A stretch of 64,000 nt of DNA from Thermomonas sp. (GCF_020850895.1 NZ_JADZDS010000025.1:1-64000); one strand, 5' to 3'. Positions 44,854-54,912 are shown, numbered from the stretch's first letter. Numbers and translations: made by a program. Notes: generated by a model not told the origin, from the sequence alone.

Positions 44854-45957
44854 ATGACACTCTGGATCGACACGCCTCAGGCGCTCCGCGAACACACATC
44901 ACGACTTCCACCTGTCATCGGGCTTGACACGGAATTCATTCGAGAGCGGACCTTCTGGCCGCAATTGGCCTTGGTCCAGATCGCACTTGGACCCTCCGAC
45001 GACGGCCACGGCATCTTGCTCGTCGACGCGCGTGCCGCGGGCATGTGCGCGGAACTCGCCCGGCTGCTGGCCAACCCTGACGTCCTCAAGCTGATGCACA
45101 GTCCGAGCGAGGATCTGGTTGCTTTCCGACACGCCTGCGGCGCCCTGCCTGCCCCCCTGTTCGACACCCAGACCGCTGCAGCGCTTGTGGACATCGGGGC
45201 GGGCATGAGCTACCAGAAACTGGTGCGGTCCCTGTGCGGGGTCGAACTCCCCAAGGGCGAGACCCGGTCTGACTGGATGCGGCGCCCCTTGCTTCCCTCC
45301 CAGTTGGACTACGCCGCCGACGATGTGCGCTATCTGCACGCCCTGCACGCGGTCCTGCAAGACCGACTGGACGCGCTGGGGCGTGGCGCATGGATCGTCG
45401 AGGAGTGTGCACGGCAATTGGACAGTGCGGCCGATTCCGACGCCGACCCCTGGCCACACTTGGGCATCCGCAGCGCGCGATCCCTTGCGGTCGATGGCCA
45501 GCATCGGCTGTTGCGACTGCTGCGCTGGCGCGAAGCACAGGCCAGATCCAGCGACCGCCCGCGCAGTTGGATCCTCGACAACGAACTGGCGGTGCAGTTG
45601 GCACGGCGCGCCCCCTCAAGCCCTGCCGCCTTCCACGCCCTGCTCGACGCCGCGCCCAAGGCGCCACGCAGCCTGCGAGAAGCGCTCTGGAAGGCCCTGG
45701 TCACGCCGCTTGCCGATGAGCCACAAGCCCCGCTGGCCCACGATGAGGAACGCGACCGCACACGCCTGCGCACATTGCAGGATGCTGTCGCCACCATAGC
45801 CTCGGAACTGCAACTTCCGGAAAGCGTCCTGGCATCACGCCGCATGTTGGAAGGCCTGCTCGACGGCAAGGGGTGGACCGGCGCACTGGCCGGCTGGCGC
45901 CGGCCCCGGCTCGAACCACGCCTGGCACCCTTGCTTGCCGCCGCCCCGGAAGCCTAA
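44854..45957 (+). CDS. rnd: Ribonuclease D
   Basis: This 367-residue 3'-5' exonuclease trims tRNA 3' ends. The DEDDy catalytic set is present: D25 and E27 in GLDTEF, D87 in HSPSEDL, and Y153 with D157 in YAADDVRY. One or two HRDC domains follow from about 200. The ATG at 44854 is used. A two-hairpin repeat begins one base after the stop, followed by tRNA-Ala, a possible substrate of this RNase. Confidence 0.95.
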   Translation: MTLWIDTPQALREHTSRLPPVIGLDTEFIRERTFWPQLALVQIALGPSDDGHGILLVDARAAGMCAELARLLANPDVLKLMHSPSEDLVAFRHACGALPAPLFDTQTAAALVDIGAGMSYQKLVRSLCGVELPKGETRSDWMRRPLLPSQLDYAADDVRYLHALHAVLQDRLDALGRGAWIVEECARQLDSAADSDADPWPHLGIRSARSLAVDGQHRLLRLLRWREAQARSSDRPRSWILDNELAVQLARRAPSSPAAFHALLDAAPKAPRSLREALWKALVTPLADEPQAPLAHDEERDRTRLRTLQDAVATIASELQLPESVLASRRMLEGLLDGKGWTGALAGWRRPRLEPRLAPLLAAAPEA

Positions 45958-45958
45958 A

Positions 45959-46052
45959 GCAATGCTGAACACGTCCCTCCTGGGCGTGTCAGCACACGCA
46001 CCGTCCGGCACATGTCCGGACGGTGCTCACGCCAAAATAAATCAGCGTTGCC
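45959..46052 (+). repeat. Two-hairpin dispersed repeat with compensatory stem changes
   Basis: Starts GCAATGCTGA one base after the rnd stop and ends ATCAGCGTTGCC. Hairpin 1 pairs ACACGTCC with GGGCGTGT, one G-U change relative to the 41721 copy. Hairpin 2 pairs ACCGTCCGG with CCGGACGGT, where both arms differ from the 41721 copy in a way that keeps pairing. Confidence 0.82.
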
Positions 46053-46142
46053 CAATTGCCTTGGCACGGAACCAGGCCATCATCGGCACTCCGGGATCAA
46101 CGCATCTGCCCTCAACGCCCCCAGCCGCGCCACGACACAGCT

Positions 46143-46171
46143 TGCCTGCACCCGGCCCGATACTCTAAACT
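46143..46171 (+). promoter_or_regulatory. Predicted sigma-70 promoter of tRNA-Ala
   Basis: TTGCCT at 46143-46148 and TAAACT at 46166-46171, 17 bases apart, lie 14 bases upstream of the mature tRNA-Ala 5' end. The match to consensus is partial but the position fits. Confidence 0.5.
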
Positions 46172-46184
46172 TCGCGTCCCGCAC

Positions 46185-46260
<76 letters not shown>

Positions 46261-46270
46261 ATACTCAAAA

Positions 46271-46301
46271 GAACAGCGCCCTGAAAGGCGCTGTTCTTTT
46301 T
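46271..46301 (+). terminator. Rho-independent terminator after tRNA-Ala
   Basis: A 10-base stem (GAACAGCGCC, loop CTGAAA, GGCGCTGTTC) is followed by a run of T residues. It lies 10 bases after the tRNA-Ala CCA end. It may also serve the convergent gene ending at 46345. Confidence 0.93.
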
Positions 46302-46344
46302 CGTGCAACAGAATCCACGGAACCGGCGAATGCCGAATCGGCAG

Positions 46345-46938
46345 TCAGTTCCCTCCGCCACCCGGCGTGCCAGGGGTCGTGCAGGTGAGATTCGCCGTAT
46401 CCATCGTGCTGCCCGCGGGGCAGAACCAGATAACGTCAGGATGATCCACGCGGCCTAGCGAGTTGAGGCCAACGGAACCCATCCAGCCCTTGTCGATCAT
46501 GAGATCGAAAGCGAGGTTGGCATACGCCCCCTGTGCCCCCACATTGAAAAGGAAAGCCGATTCGCGGAACGAGTATCCAAGGCCCAGTTCACCCTGGAAA
46601 TCACGTCGTCCGCTGAGTGCCTTGACGCGAAACTCAGCCGGCCCGACTGGCCCACCGCTCAGCACCCAAGTGAACTCAGCCTTGCCGCCACTGACATGTT
46701 CGTTGGCGCTGACTCGGGCAGCACGATAGCCCAGTACGGCAGTGGCGCCACTGCGCACGCCGAAATTCCAGTTGATGCCCGCATACGCACTGTTGTCATG
46801 GCGTCCAACGAAAGTCGCCGTGGCCGGAGTCACGACCGGCGGCGTCCCCGGTCCACCCTTCCCCGCATTCGCAGGAAATGCAACCAGCCCGGAGCACGCA
46901 AGAACCAAAGCAGCGATACCGCGAATCGGCATGCTCAT
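46345..46938 (-). CDS. Exported protein of unknown function
   Basis: This 197-residue protein has a signal peptide ([25 protein letters not shown], cleavage near 25). The mature part has alternating polar and hydrophobic stretches ([38 protein letters not shown]) that suggest a beta-rich fold, and a short C-terminal tail with two cysteines and a glycine run. I do not recognise a family. The ATG at 46938 follows GGGGAGAGATAAGG. A probable promoter lies upstream at 47014-47040. It is convergent with the tRNA-Ala terminator. Confidence 0.75.
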   Translation of the reverse strand: MSMPIRGIAALVLACSGLVAFPANAGKGGPGTPPVVTPATATFVGRHDNSAYAGINWNFGVRSGATAVLGYRAARVSANEHVSGGKAEFTWVLSGGPVGPAEFRVKALSGRRDFQGELGLGYSFRESAFLFNVGAQGAYANLAFDLMIDKGWMGSVGLNSLGRVDHPDVIWFCPAGSTMDTANLTCTTPGTPGGGGN

Positions 46939-47013
46939 CCTTATCTCTCCCCGTTGAAGAGGCGTCGGCAATCCATGACTCAAAACACGGGACGCAAGTC
47001 ACGTTTTTTGGCT

Positions 47014-47040
47014 TGTATACGAAAAAACCCGCGCTGTAAA
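47014..47040 (-). promoter_or_regulatory. Candidate promoter of the exported protein gene
   Basis: On the minus strand TTTACA (47040-47035) and TATACA (47019-47014) are 15 bases apart, a little short for sigma-70. They lie in an AT-rich patch in an otherwise GC-rich region, 76 bases before the start codon. Confidence 0.4.
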
Positions 47041-47096
47041 TACCCGATCCGACAGCCGGTCATGGGGACGCCGAGGGACGAGCGGCTTCCCACCCG

Positions 47097-48737
47097 TTAC
47101 CCCATCCGGTCGACGGCTCGAAGCACCAGTGCCTGGATCGTCAGCGTCGGGGCCTCCCCGCCACCCGAACTCGGGAACACGCTGGCATCGCAGACATACA
47201 AGTTATCGAACCCGTGGACGCGCAAGTCAGCGTCCACCACCGACTTCCTGGGATCAGTGCCCATGCGACAGGTGCCAAAGACATGGGCAGAGGAGAAGTA
47301 GTCGTAGGTTCCGTATTCCTCGACCAGCGTTGGAATACCGCTGGATTTCAGCAATCCCCGGGTCACTTCGGCCATCGCGCGCAGGCGTCGCACCGTCATC
47401 AAATCGACGTGCGAATGGATGCGCGCCAAGGGGCGCCCGAGGGCATCGCGCTGTTGGGGATCGAGGTCGACCCAGGACCGCGCGCTGGGCAAGCTCTCCC
47501 CGACCGCCCCGGTCGCAACCGTGCTTCCAACCGCTTGGCGCAGCTGTTGCTTATGTTCGATGCCGAAGCCCGGAACCGCCCGTTGCGCGTGCGCAATCGC
47601 TCCCACCATGCCGGATTCGTGGATCGCCGCGCTGACGCGAAAGCCCCCCACGACACCGGGCACGGCATCGGGACGGTTGTGCTTCCAACTGATGGCATCG
47701 GCTGGCAATCCGCCGAAACTGAGGAGCGGCTCATCTGCACGCCCGACACTGGTCCAAGCGACGCTTTCCAAGAAATTGCGCCCCACTTGGCTGCCGGTTG
47801 GGAGCAACCCTGGCTCCAGCAGCAACATCCGCGGCGTCTCGATGGCCCCACCCGCCAGCACCAAGCGCTTCGTCAACACGCGCTGTCTGCCCCCTTCCCC
47901 CAGCAGTTCCACCGCATCGACGCGTCGCCTGGCCCCACGCACGATGCGCACCAAGGTGGTGTTGGGACGTATGTCGCAATGGCCGCTGGCTCGCGCCTTT
48001 GCCACGAACGTGATGTCGGCGGAGGCCTTGTCACGGCGCGGGCATCCCAGCGTGCAGCCTCCGCAGTAATTGCAGGGAGGCCGACCATCGTAGGGCCGCG
48101 ACAGTGCGCAGCGGGGATTCGGATCCCAGTCCAGGCCCAGCGCCGCAGCCCCGGTAGCCAGTTTGCGCGATGCCCGTGACAGGGGATGCGCAGGCAGTGG
48201 ATACGGGGCACTCCGCCACCGATCACGCGGCTCGTCCGGTCCTGCAACGCCAAGGAAACGCTCGACCTCGAGGTAATACGGCTCCAGATCGGCGTAGCTG
48301 ACTGGCCAATCCGCGCCGACGCCGAAACGGCTGTGCATCTGCATCGACGCGGGATTCATCCGATGGGACTCCCCGACGAAATGCAGGGTGCTGCCGCCGA
48401 TGCCGCGGACATGGTGGTATCCCGGTCCCGACACCGTACGTTCCGTGCCGTGGTTGGTCACACCTTGACCCAGGCTCCACGAACGCAGGTCAGCCAGCGC
48501 CGGATCAAGAGATTGCATGGGCGCAAAACTGGTTTCCCCAAGGCTTCCCGGCTTGTGGGGGAATTGCCTTCGCTCCCAGTCCGGCTGGTCCAGCGCATAG
48601 TCATGCGCCGGATCGAATGCTGGCCCAGCATCGACCAAGAGCACGCGCCAACGCTTCATTGCCATCCTCCATGCAGCGGCAGCCCCGCCTGCGCCTGCAC
48701 CCACGACAACCGCGTCGTACTGCTGCGTGGCGTTCAT
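47097..48737 (-). CDS. GMC family oxidoreductase
   Basis: This 546-residue flavoprotein of the GMC family has the FAD motif YDAVVVGAGAGGAAAAWRM at the N-terminus and C-terminal DLRVHGFDNLYVCDASVFPSS with GGGEAPTLTIQALVLRA. A cysteine-rich segment (CNYCGGCTLGC) in the middle is common to the membrane-bound polyol/gluconate dehydrogenase branch. It probably oxidises a sugar alcohol or aldonate. Its start overlaps the stop of the small-subunit gene by 4 bases, but no cytochrome c subunit gene follows, unlike typical gluconate 2-dehydrogenase operons. Confidence 0.85.
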   Translation of the reverse strand: MNATQQYDAVVVGAGAGGAAAAWRMAMKRWRVLLVDAGPAFDPAHDYALDQPDWERRQFPHKPGSLGETSFAPMQSLDPALADLRSWSLGQGVTNHGTERTVSGPGYHHVRGIGGSTLHFVGESHRMNPASMQMHSRFGVGADWPVSYADLEPYYLEVERFLGVAGPDEPRDRWRSAPYPLPAHPLSRASRKLATGAAALGLDWDPNPRCALSRPYDGRPPCNYCGGCTLGCPRRDKASADITFVAKARASGHCDIRPNTTLVRIVRGARRRVDAVELLGEGGRQRVLTKRLVLAGGAIETPRMLLLEPGLLPTGSQVGRNFLESVAWTSVGRADEPLLSFGGLPADAISWKHNRPDAVPGVVGGFRVSAAIHESGMVGAIAHAQRAVPGFGIEHKQQLRQAVGSTVATGAVGESLPSARSWVDLDPQQRDALGRPLARIHSHVDLMTVRRLRAMAEVTRGLLKSSGIPTLVEEYGTYDYFSSAHVFGTCRMGTDPRKSVVDADLRVHGFDNLYVCDASVFPSSGGGEAPTLTIQALVLRAVDRMG

Positions 48738-49294
48738 GCGATCGCCTCGTAAAAACCCAGTGGCTGTGGTGGCCGATCCAATGCCAGCCCCCGCCACGCC
48801 TGTGGCTGTGCGTAGTAATCCGCCATCACGGTATTGCGCATCAGCTGGAAGAAACGGCCCGCAGGAGACTCCCATGGCTCTCCTGCCATGCGCACGCAGG
48901 CCGCATGCCGGGCAGCATCGTCCGCGTCCAGAAAACGTCCTGCGCACACAGCATCCAGCCACTTGCAGCCTGCGGCCAGCAATCGCTCCGCCAGCGCGTT
49001 GCCGCGCACATCGGCAAGAATGGCCGCTGGAACCCCCAGTGCCGAAGCCGCAGGGGTCAATTCATCGGCCGGAATCAGGGTGTCGCAAAAGGCAACAAAC
49101 GTGCCGGCATACTGATCGATCCCGATGTCGGCCTGGCCGGCCAAGGCCGGCAGTTCGCCCGCAGCCATTGCGATCGCAGCGAGCGCCAGCAGACGCATGG
49201 CGCGTCGACGCCCCGGGGAGACCGGTGCGCCGGAATCCGCCTGCCGCACAGTGGGATCCCCGTTGGAGCCTACGCGATTGCCCGTGTTGGTCAT
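48734..49294 (-). CDS. Gluconate 2-dehydrogenase subunit 3 family protein
   Basis: This 186-residue protein is the small partner of GMC-type dehydrogenases. After a twin-arginine-like leader (GRRRAMRLLALAAIAMAAG, near 28-46) it has YAGTFVAFCDTLIPADELTPAA, typical of the family. A Tat leader on the small subunit would carry the folded flavoprotein across the membrane by hitchhiking (inference). The ATG at 49294 is chosen to keep the leader near the N-terminus. Confidence 0.8.
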   Translation of the reverse strand: MTNTGNRVGSNGDPTVRQADSGAPVSPGRRRAMRLLALAAIAMAAGELPALAGQADIGIDQYAGTFVAFCDTLIPADELTPAASALGVPAAILADVRGNALAERLLAAGCKWLDAVCAGRFLDADDAARHAACVRMAGEPWESPAGRFFQLMRNTVMADYYAQPQAWRGLALDRPPQPLGFYEAIA

Positions 49295-49537
49295 GCGCCA
49301 TGCCTCCCCTCGTGCCCTGCAATCAAGTGCATTGCGACGCATCACTATCGAAGAGCGCAATCTGTGTCAATGCGCACTGGACCTGCCGGGGAACCAGAAG
49401 GCTTCAGGCCCATCTCCCGCTGCCATCGGCAGAGTGCACAATCTACCTGGCCATTTTGACAAGACGCCCAGGACCAATCGCAGGGATCATCGGCGGATTG
49501 GCTGAACCTGGACCCTGCTGCGATAATGCGCAGCCAT

Positions 49538-49614
49538 GGCCCCGTAGCTCAGCTGGATAGAGCGTCCCCCTCCTAAGGGGAAGGTCGCCCGTTCGAATCG
49601 GGCCGGGGTCGCCA
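49538..49614 (+). tRNA. tRNA-Arg (anticodon CCT)
   Basis: A 77-base tRNA with acceptor GGCCCCG/CGGGGTC, anticodon loop CTCCTAA (CCT) between TCCCC and GGGGA, T-loop GTTCGAATC and encoded CCA. It reads AGG codons. No integrase or att duplication is seen beside it. Confidence 0.95.
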
Positions 49615-49732
49615 CGCGTTTGTCATGCCCGTGCGAGCGGATATCCAAGGACGATTCACCGTCGGAAGACGACGTACTTGGCTGCCTACCCTCGTCGGGA
49701 TGACGGTTCACATTTCGGCATTAGGAGTTCCC

Positions 49733-51265
49733 ATGTCCCACCCTGTCCTCACCGCACTTGGTCTTTCCGCCGTCGAATCCGGCACCTATCTCGGCAATGG
49801 CGAATGGTCCGAGACCCGCGACGCCGGCGTGCTGGAGCCGGTGAACCCGACCACCGGCGAGGTGTTGGGCCACGTCCATGCCTCGTCCAAGGCCGACTAC
49901 GACACCATCGTCGAACGCGCCCAGGCGGCCTTCAGGGTTTGGCGCACCACCCCGGCTCCGCGCCGCGGCGAGGCGATCCGGCTGTGCGCCGACGCCCTGC
50001 GCGCGCACAAGGATGCGCTCGGCTCGTTGGTCGCGCTGGAGATGGGCAAGTCCAAGCCCGAGGGCGATGGCGAAGTGCAGGAAATGATCGACATCGGCGA
50101 GTTTGCCGTCGGCCTGTCACGTCAGCTGTACGGCCTGACCATGCACAGCGAACGCCCCGGCCACCGCATGTACGAGCAGTGGCATCCGATCGGCCTGGTC
50201 GGGATCATCAGCGCGTTCAATTTCCCGGTCGCGGTGTGGGCGTGGAATTCGTTCATCGCGGCGGTCTGCGGCGACATCAGCATCTGGAAGCCCTCGCCGA
50301 AGACCCCGCTGTCGGCCATCGCCTCGATGAAGATCTGCAATGAAGCGCTCCGCAAGGGCGGCTTCCCGGACATCTTCTTCCTGTTCAACGATGCCGGCAG
50401 CGATCTTGCGCAGGCGTTCGTCGACGACAAGCGCGTGCCGCTGATCAGCTTCACCGGCAGCACCAGGATCGGCCGCATGGTCGGCGAGCGCTGCGCGCGC
50501 CGGATGGGGCGCTCTCTGCTGGAGCTGGGCGGCAACAACGCGATCATCGTGGATGAAACCGCCGACCTGACCCTGGCGATCCCGGCGATTGTGTTTGGCG
50601 CGGTCGGCACCGCCGGCCAGCGCTGCACCACCACCCGTCGCCTGATCGTCCACGCCTCGCGCTACGACGATGTGCTGGCCAAGCTGATCACCGCCTACAA
50701 GCAGGTCGAGGGCAAGATCGGCGACCCCACCGACCCGGCCAACCTGATGGGCCCGCTCAACAGCCGTGACGGTGTCGATGCCTATCTGGATGCGATTGCC
50801 CACGCCAAGGCCGCAGGCGGCAAGGTGGAGACCGGTGGTAGCGCCATCGACCGCCCCGGCAATTTCGTGCTGCCGGCGATCGTCACCGGCCTGAGCAACG
50901 ATGCCGAGATCGTCCAGCACGAGACCTTTGCGCCGATCCTGTATGTCATGCAGTACGACGACCTGGCCGATGCGATCGAGATGCAGAACGCCGTGCCGCA
51001 GGGCCTGTCGTCCTCGATCTTCACCACCAACCTCAAGCGCGCCGAGGCGTTCCTGTCGGCGGCGGGTTCCGATTGCGGCATCGCCAATGTCAATATCGGC
51101 ACCAGCGGTGCGGAAATCGGCGGCGCCTTCGGTGGCGAAAAGGAGACCGGCGGTGGTCGCGAATCCGGCTCCGACGCCTGGAAGGCCTACATGCGCCGAC
51201 AGACCAATACAATCAACTATTCCGACGCGCTGCCGCTGGCACAGGGGATCAAGTTCGACATTTGA
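49733..51265 (+). CDS. amaB: Aldehyde dehydrogenase, ALDH7/AmaB type
   Basis: This 510-residue NAD-dependent dehydrogenase resembles the alpha-aminoadipic semialdehyde/piperideine-6-carboxylate dehydrogenases (ALDH7). The catalytic Cys is C298 in GTAGQRCTTTRR and the general base Glu is E264 in LELGGNNA. AFNFPVAVWAWN is typical of the ALDH7 branch. An AGGAG site before the ATG at 49733 decides the start. A role in lysine degradation would link to the glutaryl-CoA dehydrogenase elsewhere in the window (inference). Confidence 0.88.
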   Translation: MSHPVLTALGLSAVESGTYLGNGEWSETRDAGVLEPVNPTTGEVLGHVHASSKADYDTIVERAQAAFRVWRTTPAPRRGEAIRLCADALRAHKDALGSLVALEMGKSKPEGDGEVQEMIDIGEFAVGLSRQLYGLTMHSERPGHRMYEQWHPIGLVGIISAFNFPVAVWAWNSFIAAVCGDISIWKPSPKTPLSAIASMKICNEALRKGGFPDIFFLFNDAGSDLAQAFVDDKRVPLISFTGSTRIGRMVGERCARRMGRSLLELGGNNAIIVDETADLTLAIPAIVFGAVGTAGQRCTTTRRLIVHASRYDDVLAKLITAYKQVEGKIGDPTDPANLMGPLNSRDGVDAYLDAIAHAKAAGGKVETGGSAIDRPGNFVLPAIVTGLSNDAEIVQHETFAPILYVMQYDDLADAIEMQNAVPQGLSSSIFTTNLKRAEAFLSAAGSDCGIANVNIGTSGAEIGGAFGGEKETGGGRESGSDAWKAYMRRQTNTINYSDALPLAQGIKFDI

Positions 51266-51452
51266 GTAAGCTGTCATCCAGGCAAAGGACGGGCAACCCG
51301 GGTAGGCATGCACGTGTCGGGGTCATAATAATGAGGCCGCCACGAAGCTATCCGGATGCGCATCTGTCATGCACCAATTGGGCATGCCCTCGCCGGTGAT
51401 GCCCAGTCCGCTGTTTCCGCCGGCAAGCCGATGCCAACTGCAGGGTCAGGTC

Positions 51453-51746
51453 ATGAATGTTCCAGTACGACAAACCAATGCACTCGCGGTGGTCAGTCTA
51501 GTCAGCGGCCTCCTGGGTTGGACCCTGCTGCCATTCCTTGGAAGCCTGGTCGCAATCATCACCGGCCACATGGCGCGCAGTGAAATCCGGCGCTCCCCCG
51601 ACACCCAGGAGGGTGACGGCATGGCCGTGGCCGGGCTGGTGCTTGGATACTTGGTCGTCGTCATGACGGTCCTGATCATCCTCGCGGTCATCGTGTTCTT
51701 CGGTGGCCTGGCTGCGATACTCACCTTCGTGGGCGCGGGGCACTGA
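51453..51746 (+). CDS. DUF4190 domain membrane protein
   Basis: This 97-residue protein has the DUF4190 pattern: [15 protein letters not shown], a glycine-rich first helix, the loop [12 protein letters not shown], then [15 protein letters not shown] and a second helix. Two transmembrane segments are likely. The ATG at 51453 follows AGGTC; an earlier ATG at 51369 would add 28 unlike residues. pyrD starts 5 bases after its stop. Function unknown. Confidence 0.82.
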   Translation: MNVPVRQTNALAVVSLVSGLLGWTLLPFLGSLVAIITGHMARSEIRRSPDTQEGDGMAVAGLVLGYLVVVMTVLIILAVIVFFGGLAAILTFVGAGH

Positions 51747-51750
51747 CGAC

Positions 51751-52806
51751 TTGTACGCATTCGGCCGTCACCTGCTGTTCCTGATCGACCCTGAGCTGGC
51801 GCATGGCTTGGCGCTTGCCGGCCTGCAGGCCTCGTACCGCTGCAGGCTGCCTTCGCTGCTCGCAAAGCCGACCAAGCCCCTGCCGACCAAGGCGTTCGGG
51901 CTGACCTTCCCCAATCCGGTCGGGCTTGCTGCCGGGCTCGACAAGGATGGTGCCCACATCGACGCCCTGCTGGCATTGGGCTTCGGCTTCATTGAAATCG
52001 GCACGGTCACGCCCAAGCCGCAATTCGGCAACGATCGGCCACGCATGTTCCGGCTCGAACGCGAGCGTGCGATCATCAACCGCATGGGCTTCAACAGCGG
52101 CGGCGTTGACGCGCTGGTGCGCAACGTCGAGCGGGCCAAGCGTCGCGGCGATGGCCTGTTGGGCATCAATATCGGCCGCAACAAGGGCACGCCGAACAAG
52201 GAAGCCAGCAAGGATTACCTGCATTGCCTGCGCAAGGTGTACCCATTGGCTGACTACGTTGCAGTCAATATTTCCTCGCCGAACACCGCCGGGTTGCGTG
52301 AACTGCAGGAAGAGCAGTCGTTGCGCCAGTTGGTTGGCACGTTGCGTGACGAGCAGGAAAAGCTCGCCGGGATCCACGGCAAGCATGTGCCACTGCTGGT
52401 GAAGGTCGCACCCGACCTAGTCGAAACCGACATCGATGCCGCGGCCCGGGTGCTCGGCGACCTGCAGGTGGACGGCGTGATCGCCACCAACACCACGGTT
52501 TCGCGGGATGGCGTGGAAGATTCGCGCCACGTCGACGAAGCCGGCGGCATCTCCGGGGCGCCATTGATGGCGCGGGCCACCACCACCTTGCGCATGCTGC
52601 GTACCCGCCTGCCCGACAACATCCCGCTGATCGGCGTCGGCGGCATCATGGAAGGCGCCGATGCCGCCACCAAGCAGGCGGCCGGTGCCGTGCTGGTGCA
52701 GACCTACACAGGCCTGGTCTATCGCGGTCCTGTGCTGATCGGCGAATGCGTGGAAGCCCTGCGGAGGCGTAAGGAAGCCCGCAGCGGCGCCCTGCCTCTG
52801 GAATGA
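51751..52806 (+). CDS. pyrD: Dihydroorotate dehydrogenase (quinone), class 2
   Basis: This 351-residue membrane-associated flavoenzyme oxidises dihydroorotate to orotate with quinone in pyrimidine synthesis. The N-terminal helix [18 protein letters not shown] is the class 2 quinone-tunnel region. [36 protein letters not shown] and the catalytic Ser in the latter segment are present, as is [17 protein letters not shown] at the phosphate site. The start is a TTG at 51751, the only in-frame start that gives the expected N-terminus. The stop overlaps the murB start (ATGA). Confidence 0.94.
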   Translation: MYAFGRHLLFLIDPELAHGLALAGLQASYRCRLPSLLAKPTKPLPTKAFGLTFPNPVGLAAGLDKDGAHIDALLALGFGFIEIGTVTPKPQFGNDRPRMFRLERERAIINRMGFNSGGVDALVRNVERAKRRGDGLLGINIGRNKGTPNKEASKDYLHCLRKVYPLADYVAVNISSPNTAGLRELQEEQSLRQLVGTLRDEQEKLAGIHGKHVPLLVKVAPDLVETDIDAAARVLGDLQVDGVIATNTTVSRDGVEDSRHVDEAGGISGAPLMARATTTLRMLRTRLPDNIPLIGVGGIMEGADAATKQAAGAVLVQTYTGLVYRGPVLIGECVEALRRRKEARSGALPLE

Positions 52807-53855
52807 ACGCCGGCGTCGACGGCTATCGCATCATCGAAAATGCGCCGCTGCGGGCGCGCAATACCTTCGGCGTGCCTGCCGTGGCCCCACTGTTGGTCGA
52901 GGTGACGCGCGCATCGGTCCTGCCTGAACTGTTCGCTACGGCCATGCCGACTGGAACCTGCCCGCTGGTGCTCGGCGGCGGCAGCAACCTGCTGTTCGCG
53001 GCCGATCCCGAAGGCATCGTGTTGTCCCTTGCCACCCGCGACATTCGCCTGCTTGATGACGACGGCGAGACAACGATCGTCCGCGCCGACGCCGGTGTGG
53101 TCTGGCACGATCTGGTGTTGTGGACCCTGGGGCATGGCCTCTCTGGACTGGAGAATCTGGCGCTGATTCCGGGCACGGTCGGAGCCGCACCAATCCAGAA
53201 CATCGGTGCCTACGGAGTCGAAGTGCGCGAGCACGTGCATGCAGTGGAAGCCTACGATCGCTCCCATCGCGGATTCGTGCGGCTGACCGGCACCGACTGT
53301 GCATTCGCCTACCGCGATTCGCTGTTCAAGCACGATCCGGACCACTTCATCGTCAGCGCGGTCGAGTTCCGGTTGCCGCATGCCTACACGCCGCGCTTGG
53401 ACTACACAGGATTGGCCGACGAACTGCGGGCCATGGGCATCGCCGGCGCGCCGCGTGCCTCGCAGGTGGCCGAGGCAGTCATGCGCATTCGCGGTCGCAA
53501 GCTGCCCAATCCGGATGTGCTCGGCAATGCCGGCAGTTTCTTCAAGAACCCGATCCTGCCTGCCGCGGCGGCCCAGGCGCTGCTGGCCGATCACCCGGAC
53601 CTGCCATGCTATCCAGGGGACGCACCGGACACGCGCAAGCTCTCTGCTGCGTGGCTGATCGATCGCAGCGGCTGGAAGGGCCGCCGCGAGGGCGACGCCG
53701 GGATTGCGGCCAGCCACGCACTGGTGCTGGTCAACCACGGCATGGCAAGCGGCAGGCAATTGCTGGACATTGCGCGCCGCGTCGCCGCCGACGTGCATGC
53801 CCGATTCGGCATCGCCCTGCAGCCCGAACCGCGCATCATCGGGGCCACGTGGTAA
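52803..53855 (+). CDS. murB: UDP-N-acetylenolpyruvoylglucosamine reductase, type I
   Basis: This 350-residue FAD enzyme makes UDP-MurNAc, the last step before peptide addition in peptidoglycan synthesis. It has the FAD segment [28 protein letters not shown], the Arg-containing AYRDSLFK, the catalytic Ser in [10 protein letters not shown] and Glu in EPRIIG near the end. The extra loop near residue 230 fits type I MurB. It overlaps pyrD by 4 bases. Confidence 0.95.
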   Translation: MNAGVDGYRIIENAPLRARNTFGVPAVAPLLVEVTRASVLPELFATAMPTGTCPLVLGGGSNLLFAADPEGIVLSLATRDIRLLDDDGETTIVRADAGVVWHDLVLWTLGHGLSGLENLALIPGTVGAAPIQNIGAYGVEVREHVHAVEAYDRSHRGFVRLTGTDCAFAYRDSLFKHDPDHFIVSAVEFRLPHAYTPRLDYTGLADELRAMGIAGAPRASQVAEAVMRIRGRKLPNPDVLGNAGSFFKNPILPAAAAQALLADHPDLPCYPGDAPDTRKLSAAWLIDRSGWKGRREGDAGIAASHALVLVNHGMASGRQLLDIARRVAADVHARFGIALQPEPRIIGATW

Positions 53856-53898
53856 GCCCTTGCGCCGTGTTTTCCCGATCTCGGGACGGGCTTTCCCC

Positions 53899-54840
53899 GT
53901 GAGCCACGCCCGCGGCACCCACGCCCGCGCCGCGCTGCTGATGTTGGCCAGTACCTTCGGTTTCGGCCTGATGGCGATTTTCATCCGCCTGGCCTCCGCC
54001 CGCATGCCGACGTGGGAAATCGCCTTCTTCCGCGTCGCCTTCGGATTCATCATCCTGCTGACCTTGCTGTTCTGGCCGCTGCGCGCACAGGGTCGACCCG
54101 TGCACGCCTTCCTCGCCAGCGTGCACACCGAACAGTTACCGCGGTATCCGGTGCGCTGTGCGATTGGCGTGGCCGCGATGTTCTGCGGGTTCTGGGCGAT
54201 TGCCCACCTGCCGCTGGCGCAGGCCATCGCGCTGAATTATTCCTCGCCGATCTTCGTCACCATCGCCGCAATCCTGATGCTGGGCGAACGCGTGCGCGCA
54301 CGCCGCTGGGCCGCGGTGATCGTGGGCTTCATCGGCGTGCTGGTGATCGTGCGCCCGTACTCGCAGGCGTTCAGTGCGCAGTCACTGGTCGCGGTCGCCG
54401 CAGCGATTCTCAGTGCACTCGTGGCGGTGCAGATCAAGCAACTTTCGGCGGTCGACAAGGCCGACACGATTGTCTTCTGGACCTATGCCCTGTGGGTGCC
54501 GATGACCCTGCTGCCCACCCTGTTCGTCTGGCGCACGCCGCTGGGCATCGACTGGCTGTGGTTGGCCATGGCCGGGCTGATGGGCACCGCTGGGCAATTG
54601 CTGTGGACCCGAGCACTCAAGCTCGGCGAATTATCGGCACTGACGCCCATCAGCTTCACCCAATTGCCGGTGGTCACCTTCGCCGGCTGGCTGCTGTTCG
54701 ACGAACTCGTCGACACGCCAACCATGCTCGGCGCCGGGATCATCCTCGCCTCCACCTTCTACATCGCTCGCCGCGAATCGCTCTTGGCAAAACAAGCGGC
54801 TTCGCAGGCCGTCAGCAAGGACAACCCGCCGGTCGTCTGA
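53899..54840 (+). CDS. EamA/DMT family transporter
   Basis: This 313-residue inner-membrane protein has about ten transmembrane helices in two EamA repeats. The first starts LMLASTFGFGLMAIFIRLASARM; the second has ALVAVQIKQLSAVDKADTIVFW. The start is a GTG at 53899 giving VSHARGTHARAALL; the longer frame overlaps murB. The substrate is unknown. It follows murB after 43 bases. Confidence 0.85.
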   Translation: MSHARGTHARAALLMLASTFGFGLMAIFIRLASARMPTWEIAFFRVAFGFIILLTLLFWPLRAQGRPVHAFLASVHTEQLPRYPVRCAIGVAAMFCGFWAIAHLPLAQAIALNYSSPIFVTIAAILMLGERVRARRWAAVIVGFIGVLVIVRPYSQAFSAQSLVAVAAAILSALVAVQIKQLSAVDKADTIVFWTYALWVPMTLLPTLFVWRTPLGIDWLWLAMAGLMGTAGQLLWTRALKLGELSALTPISFTQLPVVTFAGWLLFDELVDTPTMLGAGIILASTFYIARRESLLAKQAASQAVSKDNPPVV

Positions 54841-54912
54841 TCCGTGCGGCGCGACACCCGGCTGCGCCGCATTCACGGCTACACTTTTCGGCGTCACACC
54901 TTGCATCCCTGC

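Noticed and set aside
49538-49732. Integration site at tRNA-Arg
   Set aside because: No integrase, no direct repeat of the tRNA 3' end and no foreign-looking genes follow; the next gene is a housekeeping aldehyde dehydrogenase.
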